64,000 bases of DNA from Motilibacter peucedani (GTDB lineage Bacteria; Actinomycetota; Actinomycetes; Motilibacterales; Motilibacteraceae). Position numbers and translations under genes: made by a program. The stretch spans positions 620,001 through 684,000 of the forward strand of contig NZ_RBWV01000010.1 of NCBI RefSeq assembly GCF_003634695.1, given 5' to 3'. The notes beneath the pieces are model-generated. The model saw nothing but the letters and a program-made list of their open reading frames with translations. It made no database searches and was not told the origin of the DNA. Below, piece after piece: positions 17,353 through 28,448 of this stretch. Numbering within the stretch: the first letter of the stretch is position 1; each line of letters begins with the position of its first letter.

Positions 17353-17838
17353 GTGCGCCAACTCGACGTCGTCGGGGTTCGGGTGGAGATGCCCTCGAAC
17401 CAGCCGATCGTGCTCCTCAAGGAGTCTGACGGGGAGCGCTACCTGCCCATCTGGATCGGTGCGGTCGAGGCCACCGCCATCGCCTTCGCGCAGCAGGGCG
17501 TGGTGCCGGCGCGGCCGCTCACCCACGACCTCATGCGCGACATCCTCGACACCGTCGGGCGCCAGCTCGAGCAGGTGCGCATCACCGCCCTGAGCGACGG
17601 GGTGTTCTACGCCGAGCTCCAGCTCACCGGCGGCCTGCAGGTGAGCAGCCGGCCCTCCGACGCCATCGCCCTGGCGCTGCGCACCGAGAGCCCGATCTTC
17701 TGCGACGACGGCGTGCTCGACGAGGCCGCCATCGCGATACCCGACGAGCAGGAGGACGAGGTCGAGAAGTTCCGCGAGTTCCTCGACTCGATCTCGCCCG
17801 AGGACTTCGAGGCCGGCGGCGGCCAGGGGCGGCAGTAG
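17353..17838 (+). CDS. Bifunctional nuclease family protein (DUF151)
   Basis: 161 residues. Landmarks are LDVVGVRVEMPSNQPIVLLKE at the start, YLPIWIGAVEATAIAFAQQG, PLTHDLMRD, and SRPSDAIALALR near residue 98, all typical of the BFN/DUF151 fold. Plant members were reported to have DNase and RNase activity; the bacterial function is not settled. The C-terminus is acidic (EQEDEVEKFREFLD). Position between ftsR and a MerR gene matches Rv1829. The GTG start appears leaderless. Confidence 0.9.
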   Translation: MRQLDVVGVRVEMPSNQPIVLLKESDGERYLPIWIGAVEATAIAFAQQGVVPARPLTHDLMRDILDTVGRQLEQVRITALSDGVFYAELQLTGGLQVSSRPSDAIALALRTESPIFCDDGVLDEAAIAIPDEQEDEVEKFREFLDSISPEDFEAGGGQGRQ

Positions 17839-17899
17839 CTCCGCCGCCCGCGCGGGTGGCGCTGCCCGCCAGCCGGGAACGACACGCCGGGCTGCGTCG

Positions 17900-17928
17900 T
17901 TGACCGCGGCCCGCCGCAGCCGTAGCGT
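17900..17928 (+). promoter_or_regulatory. Sigma-70-type promoter of the MerR gene
   Basis: TTGACC at 17900-17905 and TAGCGT at 17923-17928 are separated by exactly 17 nt. Transcription from about 17935 would give a leader of about 90 nt before ATG 18026. This is the clearest two-box promoter I found in the window. Confidence 0.65.
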
Positions 17929-18025
17929 CTGTCGAACGCCGTCGGTGTAGTTCCACCGGTGGCAGCAGGCTCCAACGCGCTGACCGGCGCAGCACAGCAC
18001 GGGCGTCATACCGGAAGGCACTGCC

Positions 18026-18634
18026 ATGAGCGGCTCTCGCGGGTCCGACAGCTCGGCGCGCCCTGCGCAGGTCCCGCTGCCCGCCGGGCTGCAGGGCACC
18101 CAGCAGGAGCTCTTCCCCGACGAGGCGGCCGCCGAGCTCGAGGGCGTCGGCTTCCGCGGCCCCACCGCGTGCGCCGCAGCCGGCATCACCTACCGCCAGC
18201 TCGACTACTGGGCCCGCACCGGCCTCGTCGAGCCCACCGTGCGGCCCGCGTCCGGCTCCGGCACCCAGCGGCTCTACTCCTTCACCGACATCCTGCTGCT
18301 CAAGATCGTCAAGCGGCTGCTCGACACCGGCGTCTCGCTCCAGAACATCCGCACCGCGGTGACGCACCTGCGCGAGCGCGGCGCGGGCGACCTCGCCAGC
18401 ATCACGCTGATGAGCGACGGCGCCAGCGTCTACGAGTGCACCTCGGCCGACGAGGTCATCGACCTGGTCCAGGGCGGCCAGGGCGTGTTCGGCATCGCCG
18501 TCGGCCGGGTGTGGCGCGAGGTCGAGGGCACCCTCGCCGAGCTGCCCGGCGTCCGCGCCGACGGCCAGGAGCACGCCGCGCCGCAGGGCACCGACGAGCT
18601 GGCCTCTCGCCGCTCGGCCCGCAAGACCGGCTGA
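18026..18634 (+). CDS. MerR-family transcriptional regulator (Rv1830-like)
   Basis: 202 residues. The MerR winged helix is seen as GPTACAAAGITYRQLDYWARTGLVEPTVRPASGSGTQRLYSF (landmark region about residues 49-92), followed by a dimerisation helix (ILLLKIVKRLLDTGVSLQNIRTAV) and a small C-terminal domain without the cysteines of metal sensors. The counterpart Rv1830 lies at the same place and is linked to cell-cycle control in mycobacteria. It precedes the gcvP riboswitch. The start ATG 18026 is preceded by GGAAGG. What it senses is unknown. Confidence 0.85.
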   Translation: MSGSRGSDSSARPAQVPLPAGLQGTQQELFPDEAAAELEGVGFRGPTACAAAGITYRQLDYWARTGLVEPTVRPASGSGTQRLYSFTDILLLKIVKRLLDTGVSLQNIRTAVTHLRERGAGDLASITLMSDGASVYECTSADEVIDLVQGGQGVFGIAVGRVWREVEGTLAELPGVRADGQEHAAPQGTDELASRRSARKTG

Positions 18635-18686
18635 CGCGCAGCTCCTCCCGCGGCTCGGGAGCGGGCCCTGCCCGGCCGCGCTGGGC

Positions 18687-18692
18687 TAGGCT
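18687..18692 (+). promoter_or_regulatory. -10 element for the riboswitch-gcvP transcript
   Basis: TAGGCT lies about 20 nt upstream of the first riboswitch aptamer, well placed to start transcription near 18699. Confidence 0.5.
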
Positions 18693-18710
18693 GGGTCCGT
18701 CGACGATCCC

Positions 18711-18910
18711 GCGCGGGAGAGTCACCGCGCAGCCAGCGCGGCGCGCCGAAGGAGCAACCTCCCCGGAACCTCTCAGGCACCCAGGACCGCGCGGTGGAGA
18801 CACCTCTGGAAAGCAGGGTCCCCGGCGCAGCCGCACCCTCGCCGACGGTGAAAGCCGGGCCCGCGCACGTCGCCCGGTGAAGCTCTCAGGCTCCATGACA
18901 GAGGGGGAGC
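18711..18910 (+). ncRNA. Tandem glycine riboswitch upstream of gcvP
   Basis: Two consecutive glycine aptamers are recognisable. Aptamer 1 (about 18712-18820) shows GCGGGAGAGTC, CGCCGAAGGAGCAA, CTCTCAGGCACCCAGGAC and GGTGGAGACACCTCTGGAAAGC. Aptamer 2 (about 18821-18910) shows GACGGTGAAAGCCGGG, GGTGAAGCTCTCAGG and TCCATGACAGAGGGGGAG. The pair lies in the 306-nt leader of gcvP. An ON-type control in which glycine allows gcvP expression is expected. The second GGGGAG element ends about 30 nt before the start codon. Confidence 0.92.
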
Positions 18911-18940
18911 GCCCGACCCGACCGCGCCCGGAGGCTCCCC

Positions 18941-21784
<2,844 letters not shown>

Positions 21785-21801
21785 GCGGCTCGCTCGGCCG
21801 C

Positions 21802-21817
21802 GCGGGCGTGCGCCCGC
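21802..21817. terminator. Weak hairpin between convergent gcvP and DUF5999 genes
   Basis: GCGGGC (21802-21807) pairs with GCCCGC (21812-21817) around a 4-nt loop. The stem is short and there is no T-tract, but it lies in the 58-nt gap between two convergent genes. Confidence 0.35.
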
Positions 21818-21842
21818 TCGGCTGTGCGCTCCCGCGGCTGGC

Positions 21843-22043
21843 TCAGGCCGCGTGCGCCGGCACGGGGCGGCGGGGAGCCGCGACCTGGCCGTCGGGGAAC
21901 AGCTCGCCGTTGTCCTCGAAGAGGACCACGCCGTTGCAGAGCAGGGCCCAGCCCTGCTCCCAGTGGCGGGAGACGACGGCCGCGGCCTCGTGGTCGGGCG
22001 CGTGCGAGGTGGGACAGGTCGGATGGTGCGAGCAGGTGGTCAT
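21843..22043 (-). CDS. DUF5999-type small protein
   Basis: 66 residues. The arrangement CSHHPTCPTSHAPD, HWEQGWALLCNGVVLFEDNGELFPDG and a basic proline-rich tail matches a small actinobacterial family of unknown function (annotated DUF5999, from memory) that is common in Streptomyces. Two Cys and three His in the first 20 residues could bind metal. The ATG at 22043 has a GGAGGGG site 8-14 nt upstream; the frame could extend upstream to GTG 22121, but the conserved part begins at MTTC. The neighbouring PKS gene is divergent. Confidence 0.75.
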   Translation of the reverse strand: MTTCSHHPTCPTSHAPDHEAAAVVSRHWEQGWALLCNGVVLFEDNGELFPDGQVAAPRRPVPAHAA

Positions 22044-22314
22044 GTGTCTCTTCCCCTCCAGGGGACGCTTCTCGTGGTCTCTCTCACAGTGCTCTTCGGT
22101 CGGCTCGGCTTCCACCTTCACCTCCCGCGTGTCGGCGATCGCTGGTTCACCCGTCGAGCCCCGTCATCTCGGGTGAGTCGCTGGACCCTGCGATCGGTTC
22201 AGTGGCGCCGGCGAGTCACGAGGCACTCGTCGACCTGAGCGCACAGAGGCGCGCCAGATACGCCGCGGAGGTCGGCCACGGGCTCGGTCGGCTGGCGCGC
22301 CCGCCGGCGCCGCG

Positions 22315-22320
22315 TAGCGT
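22315..22320 (+). promoter_or_regulatory. -10 hexamer for leaderless type III PKS transcript
   Basis: TAGCGT is 7 nt before GTG 22328. The 284-nt region 22044-22327 between the divergent genes otherwise shows nothing I can identify. Confidence 0.45.
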
Positions 22321-22327
22321 GAGAGCC

Positions 22328-23404
22328 GTGGCGCGCATCGCAGCGGTCGCGGGAGCACTTCCCGAGCACCGGTACCCCCAGCAGCAGATCACCGAAGCCT
22401 TCACCGGCCTGATGCGCCCGGAGGACGACCGGCGGGCGCTGCTCGAGCGGTTCCACCGCTCGACCGGCGTGGAGCACCGCCACCTCGCGCTGCCCATCGA
22501 GGCCTACGCCGAGCTGCGCGACTTCACAGGAGCGAACACCGCGTACGTGTCGGCCGCCACCGCCCTCGGCGCCCGCGCCGTCGCGGCGGCGCTCGAGCGC
22601 AGCGGGCTCGCGGGGAGCGACGTCGACCTCGTCATCTCGACGACCGTCACCGGGGTGGGAGTGCCCTCCCTCGACGCCAGGCTGGTCAACCTGGTCGGAC
22701 TGCGTCCCGACGTCAAGCGGCTGCCGCTGTTCGGGCTCGGCTGCGTCGCCGGTGCGGCAGGGGTGGCCCGCGCGGCCGACCACCTCGTCGGGCACCCGGA
22801 CGACGTCGTGGTGCTGGTCGCGGTCGAGCTGTGCTCGTTGACGTTCCAGCTGGGCGACTCGTCGGTGGCGAACCTGATCGCCACCGGACTGTTCGGCGAC
22901 GGCGCCTCGGCCGTGGTCCTGGTCGGCGACCGGCGCGCGCAGGCGATGGGGCTCGACGAAGGCACCGGTACGCCGCGGGTCGTGGCCTCGCGCAGCAGCT
23001 TCTACCCCGGCACCGAGGACGTGATGGGCTGGGACGTCGGCACCACCGGCTTCCGCGTCGTGCTCTCGGCCTCGGTGCCCGACGTCGTCGAGGAGCACCT
23101 CGCGGGCGATGTGAAGGGCTTTCTCGCCGACGCCGGCCTCGACATCGGTGACATCGGCTCGTGGATCGGGCACCCCGGCGGTCCCAAGGTCCTCGACACC
23201 GTGACGCGCGTGCTCGGGCTGCCCGACGACGCGCTGGAGCTGTCGTGGCGCAGCATGCGCGAGACCGGCAACCTGTCCTCGGTCTCGGTGCTCAACGTGC
23301 TCGAGCGCACCGCCGCCGAGCGCCGCCCGGCCGCGGGCGAGCCCAGCGTGATGTTCGCGATGGGGCCGGGGTTCTGCAGCGAGCTCGTGCTGCTGGAGTG
23401 GTGA
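22328..23404 (+). CDS. Type III polyketide synthase (chalcone/stilbene synthase superfamily)
   Basis: 358 residues. The catalytic triad of the family is seen: Cys 139 in LFGLGCVAGAAG, His in SWIGHPGGPKVLD and Asn in RETGNLSSVSVLNVL. The enzyme extends an acyl-CoA starter with malonyl units and cyclises the product; bacterial relatives make alkylresorcinols, alkylpyrones or tetrahydroxynaphthalene. The start is GTG 22328 (leaderless layout); GTG 22319 in frame would add three residues. Two nt downstream lies an isoprenylcysteine-methyltransferase-like gene, the same pairing as bpsA-bpsB of B. subtilis, whose products are methylated alkylpyrones (from memory). The product here is not predictable from sequence. 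Confidence 0.88.
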   Translation: MARIAAVAGALPEHRYPQQQITEAFTGLMRPEDDRRALLERFHRSTGVEHRHLALPIEAYAELRDFTGANTAYVSAATALGARAVAAALERSGLAGSDVDLVISTTVTGVGVPSLDARLVNLVGLRPDVKRLPLFGLGCVAGAAGVARAADHLVGHPDDVVVLVAVELCSLTFQLGDSSVANLIATGLFGDGASAVVLVGDRRAQAMGLDEGTGTPRVVASRSSFYPGTEDVMGWDVGTTGFRVVLSASVPDVVEEHLAGDVKGFLADAGLDIGDIGSWIGHPGGPKVLDTVTRVLGLPDDALELSWRSMRETGNLSSVSVLNVLERTAAERRPAAGEPSVMFAMGPGFCSELVLLEW

Positions 23405-23405
23405 G

Positions 23406-23915
23406 GTGAGCTGGTACGTCGCGCTCGTCCTCGCCGTCGGCGCCGAGCGCCTCGCTGAGCTCGTCGTCGCGACCCGCAACGCCCGCTGGAGCCTGGCGCG
23501 CGGTGGAGTGGAGTCCGGGCAGGGCCACTGGCCGTTCATGGTGGTGCTGCACACCGGGCTGCTCGTCGCCTGCGTCGCGGAGGCCGGCGCGCTCGACCGG
23601 CCCTTCCTGCCGGCTCTCGGCTGGACGTGCACGGCGCTCGTCGCGTCGTCGCAAGCCCTGCGGTGGTGGTGCATCGCCACGCTCGGGCGGCAGTGGAACA
23701 CCCGCGTCATCGTGGTGCCGGGCCTCGAGCGCGTCGAGCGCGGCCCCTACCGGCTGCTGCGCCACCCCAACTACGTCGCCGTCGTCGTCGAGGGGGTCGC
23801 ACTGCCGCTCGTGCACTCGGCCTGGCTGACCGCCACCGTCTTCACCGTGCTCAACGCCGGGCTGCTGAGGGTGCGCCTCGCCTCGGAGGAGCGGGCGCTG
23901 CAGAGCCTGGCCTGA
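23406..23915 (+). CDS. Isoprenylcysteine carboxyl-methyltransferase (ICMT)-like membrane methyltransferase
   Basis: 169 residues with about four hydrophobic helices. The C-terminal SAM-binding signature of the ICMT family is present: GRQWNTRVIVVPGLERVERGPYRLLRHPNYVAVV (landmark near residues 95-130) and a final EERAL segment. The start GTG lies 2 nt after the PKS stop, so the two are translationally linked. In B. subtilis and Streptomyces, such enzymes O-methylate type III PKS products, and that is the probable role. It ends 6 nt from the convergent FNT gene. Confidence 0.85.
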   Translation: MSWYVALVLAVGAERLAELVVATRNARWSLARGGVESGQGHWPFMVVLHTGLLVACVAEAGALDRPFLPALGWTCTALVASSQALRWWCIATLGRQWNTRVIVVPGLERVERGPYRLLRHPNYVAVVVEGVALPLVHSAWLTATVFTVLNAGLLRVRLASEERALQSLA

Positions 23916-23921
23916 GCCCGC

Positions 23922-24806
23922 TCAGCTCTCCGCCCGCTCCTTGGCGACCCGCTCCTTGCTGCGCACCAGCCGCAGCAGGGTGATGAGCCCGAGGCCGCCC
24001 ACGACGTTGGCGACGACGGTGTAGGCGAACCACTGCAGCCAGTCCAGGTAGCCGTAGGGCGCCGACCCGCCCGTCAGGGCGACGAACACGAGCAGCGAGT
24101 CGAGCACCGAGTGGAACACCCCGGTCCCGGCGAGCACGAAGCCGAAGGCGAGGGCGGCCATCGCCTTGGCCGGGTCGGAGTCGGTGCCGTGCTGCATGCG
24201 GGTCATGAGCGTGATCGCCGCGCCGGCGAGCACGCCGAGGCAGACGGTGCGCACCGACAGGTGCGCCTGCGCGTAGGTCGCGGCGGTCTCGACGGCCAGG
24301 TGGTGCAGGCGGGGGAAGCCGTGGGCGATCACCCACGCCATGCACCAGCCGCCGACCAGGTTGGCCACCAGGGTGAGGACCCACAGGCGTAGGAGCTGCA
24401 CGGGCCGCGCGCGCTTCGCGGCAACGGCCGTCACCGGCACCAGGAAGCCCTCGGTGAACAGCTCGCTGTCGGCGAGCAGCAGCGCGAGGAAGCCCACGGA
24501 GAACGCGACCCCCGCGAGCAGCGGGCTCCCGGTCGCGTCGAGCACGACCAGCAGGGCGAGCAGGCCGAGAGCGACGTCGACGCCGCCCATCAGCCCGGTG
24601 CTGACCAGCGCTCCCCAGGTGCGCTCGAGGCGCTGCTCGCCCTCGTCGGCGAGCCGGTCGAAGGCGTTCTCGACGCGCTCCTCGAGCACCGGCTCGTCGC
24701 GCTCGTCGGTGTCGGGCGCACCGGCGTCCTGCTCGCGCTCGTCGTCGTCGCGCTGGTCGTCAGCGCTCTCTCGGCCCTGGGCGGCGTGGGCAGGCGTCGC
24801 TGGCAT
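23922..24806 (-). CDS. Formate/nitrite transporter (FNT)-family channel with acidic N-tail
   Basis: 294 residues. A hydrophilic, highly charged N-terminal tail of about 70 residues (Asp, Glu, Arg rich) precedes six membrane helices. FNT-like landmarks are LLADSELFTEGFLVPV, NLVGGWCMAWVIAHG, AHLSVRTVCLGVLAGAAITLMTRMQ and VFHSVLDSLLVF. FNT pentamers conduct formate, nitrite or other small anions. The substrate is not clear because the exact selectivity residues cannot be aligned by eye. ATG 24806 has a GGAGG site 5 nt upstream; an upstream in-frame start would add 21 residues. No formate or nitrite enzyme is adjacent. Confidence 0.78.
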   Translation of the reverse strand: MPATPAHAAQGRESADDQRDDDEREQDAGAPDTDERDEPVLEERVENAFDRLADEGEQRLERTWGALVSTGLMGGVDVALGLLALLVVLDATGSPLLAGVAFSVGFLALLLADSELFTEGFLVPVTAVAAKRARPVQLLRLWVLTLVANLVGGWCMAWVIAHGFPRLHHLAVETAATYAQAHLSVRTVCLGVLAGAAITLMTRMQHGTDSDPAKAMAALAFGFVLAGTGVFHSVLDSLLVFVALTGGSAPYGYLDWLQWFAYTVVANVVGGLGLITLLRLVRSKERVAKERAES

Positions 24807-24915
24807 GGGTTCCTCCGGGTTCGCCGCCCGCAGCCGGGAGGTCGGACGCAGCGCGGGCGCGCGACGCACCGGGATGGTTCCGCGCGGGCGGGCGGTCCAT
24901 GCCCCGGCGCACGGG

Positions 24916-25413
24916 TCAGGTGCGTCCCTCGTCCTGCTGCGCCTGCTGGAGGGTCAGCTGCTCGTCGGCGTCGCGGCCCATCCAGTCGGCGTGCATGACG
25001 GCGAAGCCCGCAGCGCGGGCGGCGGCGACGACCGCTGCGTCGTCGTCGACGAGCACGTCGACCGGTCGCTCAGCCGCCAGCCGGCGCAGCAGCTCGACCT
25101 TCGTCTGCCGGGCCGGCCGCCGGTCGCCGCCGCGCCGCATCAGCAGGCGGCCCTCGGGCAGGCCGTGCTCGCGCAACCAGCGCTCGGTGTCGGCGCGGCA
25201 GCGCTCGGGCCGGCCGGTCACCCACACCAGCTCGTGGTCGGCCGCCAGCTGGTGGGCCACCGCCTCGCCCTCGACGAGCAGGGGGTCGTCGGGTGCCGCG
25301 GCGAAGAAGGCGTCCCAGGCCTTGGGCCGGGACTCCACGTGGTGGAGGCGGTGCCGCACGTCGGCGACCACGCCGTCGAGGTCGACGGCGGCGTAGGGGC
25401 GCAGCTCGCTCAT
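24916..25413 (-). CDS. HAD-family protein resembling polynucleotide kinase 3'-phosphatase domain
   Basis: 165 residues. HAD motif I is DLDGVVAD (residues 11-18), motif II region VWVTGRP (Thr 66), and motif III/IV DVLVDDDAAVV. The segments RHRLHHVESRPKAWDAFFAAA and a conserved Trp-Asp-Phe-Phe resemble the phosphatase half of phage T4 Pnkp-type enzymes, which removes 3'-phosphates or 2',3'-cyclic phosphates from nucleic acid ends. The kinase half is absent. Its ATG overlaps the sbcC stop (ATGA), so it is the third gene of an sbcD-sbcC operon, in keeping with DNA-end processing. The function is inferred from family and position. Confidence 0.75.
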   Translation of the reverse strand: MSELRPYAAVDLDGVVADVRHRLHHVESRPKAWDAFFAAAPDDPLLVEGEAVAHQLAADHELVWVTGRPERCRADTERWLREHGLPEGRLLMRRGGDRRPARQTKVELLRRLAAERPVDVLVDDDAAVVAAARAAGFAVMHADWMGRDADEQLTLQQAQQDEGRT

Positions 25414-28400
25414 GCCGCCGAGGATGCCCCCTGCACGGAGCTCGTGGTCGCCCGGCCCGCCGAGGTCGACGGTGCGCAGCCGGTCAGCGACACCCGGGAA
25501 CCGTCGCGGCCCTTGGCGACGCGGACCTGCGCCGGCACGCGGGCCCGGAGCTCGGACACGTGGCTCACCAGCCCGACGACCCGACCGCCCTCGCGAAGCC
25601 CGTCGAGCACGTCGAGCACCTCGTCGAGGGTCTCGTCGTCGAGGGAGCCGAACCCCTCGTCGATGAACAGCGTCTCGAGGACCGCCCCGCCCGCCTCTGC
25701 CGCGACCACGTCGGCCAGGCCGAGCGCGAGGGCCAGCGACGCGGAGAACGCCTCGCCGCCGGACAGGGTGGCCGGGTCGCGCTCGACGCCGGTCCAGGCG
25801 TCGAGCACCGTGAGTCCGAGCCCGGCCCGGCCCCGGCCGCTGGTGGCCGCCGCGGTGTGGGCCAGGGAGTAGCGCCCGCTGGTCATGCGCAGCAGCCGCT
25901 CGCCGGCGGCCAGCGCCACCTGCTCGAGCCGGGCGGCGAGCACGTAGGCGGACAGCCGCATGCGCAGGGTGTTGTCGCCGCCGCTGCCCTCGGCGAGCGC
26001 CGAGAGCGACGCGAGCACGGCGTGGCGCTCGCGCTCGGGCGCGAGCCCGCGGAGCGCCTCGTCGGTGGTCACGAAGAGCTGCTCGAGCGCCGCGGACCGC
26101 CTGCGGGCCAGCGCGGCGTCCTCTCCCGCCTGCGCCAGTGCTCGCGACGCGGCGGCGAGCTCGAGCTCGGCGCCCGGCAGGTCGGGCGGCGCGGCGGCGA
26201 GCAGCCGCTCGAGCCCGCCGTCGGCGTAGGGCTGCTCGGCGAGGCGGTCGGCGAGCGCCGCAGCCTCCTGCTCGAGCCCGCGCAGCTCGGCCTCCAGCTC
26301 CGCGGTGGCCGCAGAGGTGCGGCACGCGGCTCGCGCGGCACCCAGGTCGTCGAAGGCCGCCTCGGCGACGGCGGCCACCGCCTGCTCGCGCGTCGCGGAG
26401 CAGGCGGCCCGCTGGCGCTCGTGGGCCTCCGCCGCCTCGGCGGTCGCGACGAGCAGCGCGGCCACGCGGCGCAGGCGCTCGGCGCGCCGGGCGACGCTCG
26501 GGTCGTCGCCCCGGGCGGCGTCGAGGCGCTCGCGCGCGGCCGCCAGCTGATCGGCGCGCGCCTGCGCGGAGGCGGCCGCCTGCGCCGCGCGCGCCGTGGT
26601 GGCCGAGAGCCGCTCGCCGAGCGTGCGGTCCTGCTCGTCGAGCTGCAGCAGGCGCTCGTGGGCCGCGGGTTGCCCGGCGGCCGCCTCGGTGGCCAGCTCC
26701 AGCTCGGCCACGAGCTGCCGCCAGGCCGACTGCAGCTCCGCCAGTCCGGCGCTGCCCGCGAGGGCTGCAACGGCGGCGTGCCGGGCCGTGACCACCGACA
26801 CGGTCTCCGCCGCCTGGGCCCGCCGCGCCTCGGCCAGCTCGAAGGCCTGGCGGGCGCGGTCCTCGTCGGCAGCTGCGTCGCCCTGCGCCCGAGCAGGGGC
26901 CGGGTGCTCGCTCGCGCCGCACACCGGGCAGGCGTCGCCGTCGACGAGGCCCTGCGCGAGCTCGGCCGCCATGGCGTCGAGGCGGGCGCTGCGGGCGTCG
27001 AGCCAGCGCTCGCGCTCGTCCTGGGCCGAGTCGGTCAGCAGCAGCAGCCCGGCGCGGGCCTCCGCGAGGGCCGCCTCGAGCGCGTCGCGCTCGCGACCGG
27101 CGGCGACCCGCGCCTCGGCCTCCTGCACGAGCGGGGAGAGCCGGCGCGCCTCCGACGCCGCCGCCACGGCGGCCTCCAGCGCCGCGCGCGCGTGCGCCCG
27201 CAGACCGGGGAGGGCGTCGCGCAGCACCACGAGCCGCTGGTGCTCGGCGAGCGCGTCGGCGGCCACCGCCCGCTCGGCCTGCTCCGACGCCACGAGCTGA
27301 GGGAGGTGGGCCTCCTCCTCGGCGAGCCCGCCCAGCCGGCTGGCCTCGGCCAGCCGGTCCTGGGCGGCCGACCGCAGCGACGGCCCGCCGGCGCCGGGCG
27401 GGGCGTCCTGACCCTCCAGGCCCGCCGCACCGGCACGGGCGGCCAGCTCGGCGGCCGCGCGGTCGAGGTCGCGCTCAGCGCGGGCGAGGGCGTCGAGCAG
27501 CGGGCGCACCGGCAGCGCGCGGCGGGCTCGCGCCAGCTCGTCGGCGAGCTGCCCGTGCCGCGCGCGCGAGGCCGCGGCCCGCTGGGCGCGCCCGTGGAGC
27601 GCCCGCGCCGCGTCCTGCAGGGCCGCTTCGCCGCGGGCCGCGTCGAGCCGCGCCCGCGCTCCCTCGACCGCCTGCTCGGCGGCCGGCAGCGCCGCCCCCG
27701 CGGCGTCGGCGCGCCCGCGCGCGTCGAGCACCAGCGCACGGAGCCAGCCGGCGGGGTCGTCGGCGGCCTCGGGCGCCGGCGCCCCGGCCTCCTGCGCGGC
27801 GCGGGCGAGCAGGACGCGGAGGTCCTCCTCGCGGTCGGCCAGGCTGCGGGCCGACTCGCGGCGGCGCTCGGCCAGCCACGCCTCGACGGCCGCGAAGCGC
27901 TCGGTCGCGAACAGCGTCTGGAGTATCGCGCGCCGGGTCTCGGCGTCGGCGCGCAGGAAGCGGGCGAACTCGCCCTGCGGGAGCAGCACGACCTGGCAGA
28001 ACTGCTCCGCCGTCATGCCGAGCACCTCGCCCAGCAGGTGGCCCGCCTCGTCGAGCCGCGTGGCCCGCACGACGGGCTCGTCGCAGACGACCTCCTCGAC
28101 CAGCACCCCGGCCTGCTCGCGCACCGTGCCCGTGCCGCGCTTCTTCGGCCGGTCCCAGGCGGGGCGCCGCGTCACGCGGAAGCGGCGGCCCCGGCAGGTC
28201 AGCTCGAGGCGCACCTCGGTCGTGACGGCGGGCGAGGCGTGGTCGCTGCGCAGCCGTCCCGCGCCCTGGCGGGCGCCGGGGACCACGCCGTAGAGGGCGA
28301 ACACGACGGCGTCGAGGATGCTGGTCTTGCCCGCGCCGGTGGGGCCGGAGAGCAGGAAGAGCCCGGCGTCGTGCAGCGCGTCGAAGTCGACCTCCTCCGT

Positions 28401-28448
28401 GCCGGCGAAGGGCCCGAACGCCGTCATGCGCAGCGTGTGCAGGCGCAT
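25410..28448 (-). CDS. sbcC: SbcC, SMC-like ATPase subunit of the SbcCD nuclease
   Basis: 1012 residues. Walker A GPTGAGKTSILDAV (about residues 34-47) in an N-terminal ATPase half, two long coiled-coil arms rich in Ala, Arg and Glu, a central zinc-hook CPVCG (near residue 510), and the C-terminal half with the signature LSGGEAFSASLALALGLAD and Walker B VLETLFIDEGFGSLDDETL. The protein opens hairpin or protein-blocked DNA ends with SbcD. Its ATG overlaps the sbcD stop by one base (TGATG) and its stop overlaps the HAD gene. Confidence 0.95.
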   Translation of the reverse strand: MRLHTLRMTAFGPFAGTEEVDFDALHDAGLFLLSGPTGAGKTSILDAVVFALYGVVPGARQGAGRLRSDHASPAVTTEVRLELTCRGRRFRVTRRPAWDRPKKRGTGTVREQAGVLVEEVVCDEPVVRATRLDEAGHLLGEVLGMTAEQFCQVVLLPQGEFARFLRADAETRRAILQTLFATERFAAVEAWLAERRRESARSLADREEDLRVLLARAAQEAGAPAPEAADDPAGWLRALVLDARGRADAAGAALPAAEQAVEGARARLDAARGEAALQDAARALHGRAQRAAASRARHGQLADELARARRALPVRPLLDALARAERDLDRAAAELAARAGAAGLEGQDAPPGAGGPSLRSAAQDRLAEASRLGGLAEEEAHLPQLVASEQAERAVAADALAEHQRLVVLRDALPGLRAHARAALEAAVAAASEARRLSPLVQEAEARVAAGRERDALEAALAEARAGLLLLTDSAQDERERWLDARSARLDAMAAELAQGLVDGDACPVCGASEHPAPARAQGDAAADEDRARQAFELAEARRAQAAETVSVVTARHAAVAALAGSAGLAELQSAWRQLVAELELATEAAAGQPAAHERLLQLDEQDRTLGERLSATTARAAQAAASAQARADQLAAARERLDAARGDDPSVARRAERLRRVAALLVATAEAAEAHERQRAACSATREQAVAAVAEAAFDDLGAARAACRTSAATAELEAELRGLEQEAAALADRLAEQPYADGGLERLLAAAPPDLPGAELELAAASRALAQAGEDAALARRRSAALEQLFVTTDEALRGLAPERERHAVLASLSALAEGSGGDNTLRMRLSAYVLAARLEQVALAAGERLLRMTSGRYSLAHTAAATSGRGRAGLGLTVLDAWTGVERDPATLSGGEAFSASLALALGLADVVAAEAGGAVLETLFIDEGFGSLDDETLDEVLDVLDGLREGGRVVGLVSHVSELRARVPAQVRVAKGRDGSRVSLTGCAPSTSAGRATTSSVQGASSAA

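Noticed and set aside
21824-22327. N-terminal extension of the type III PKS gene upstream of 22328
   Set aside because: The extra residues are Arg/Pro-rich without homology, and the -10 hexamer TAGCGT sits directly before GTG 22328.
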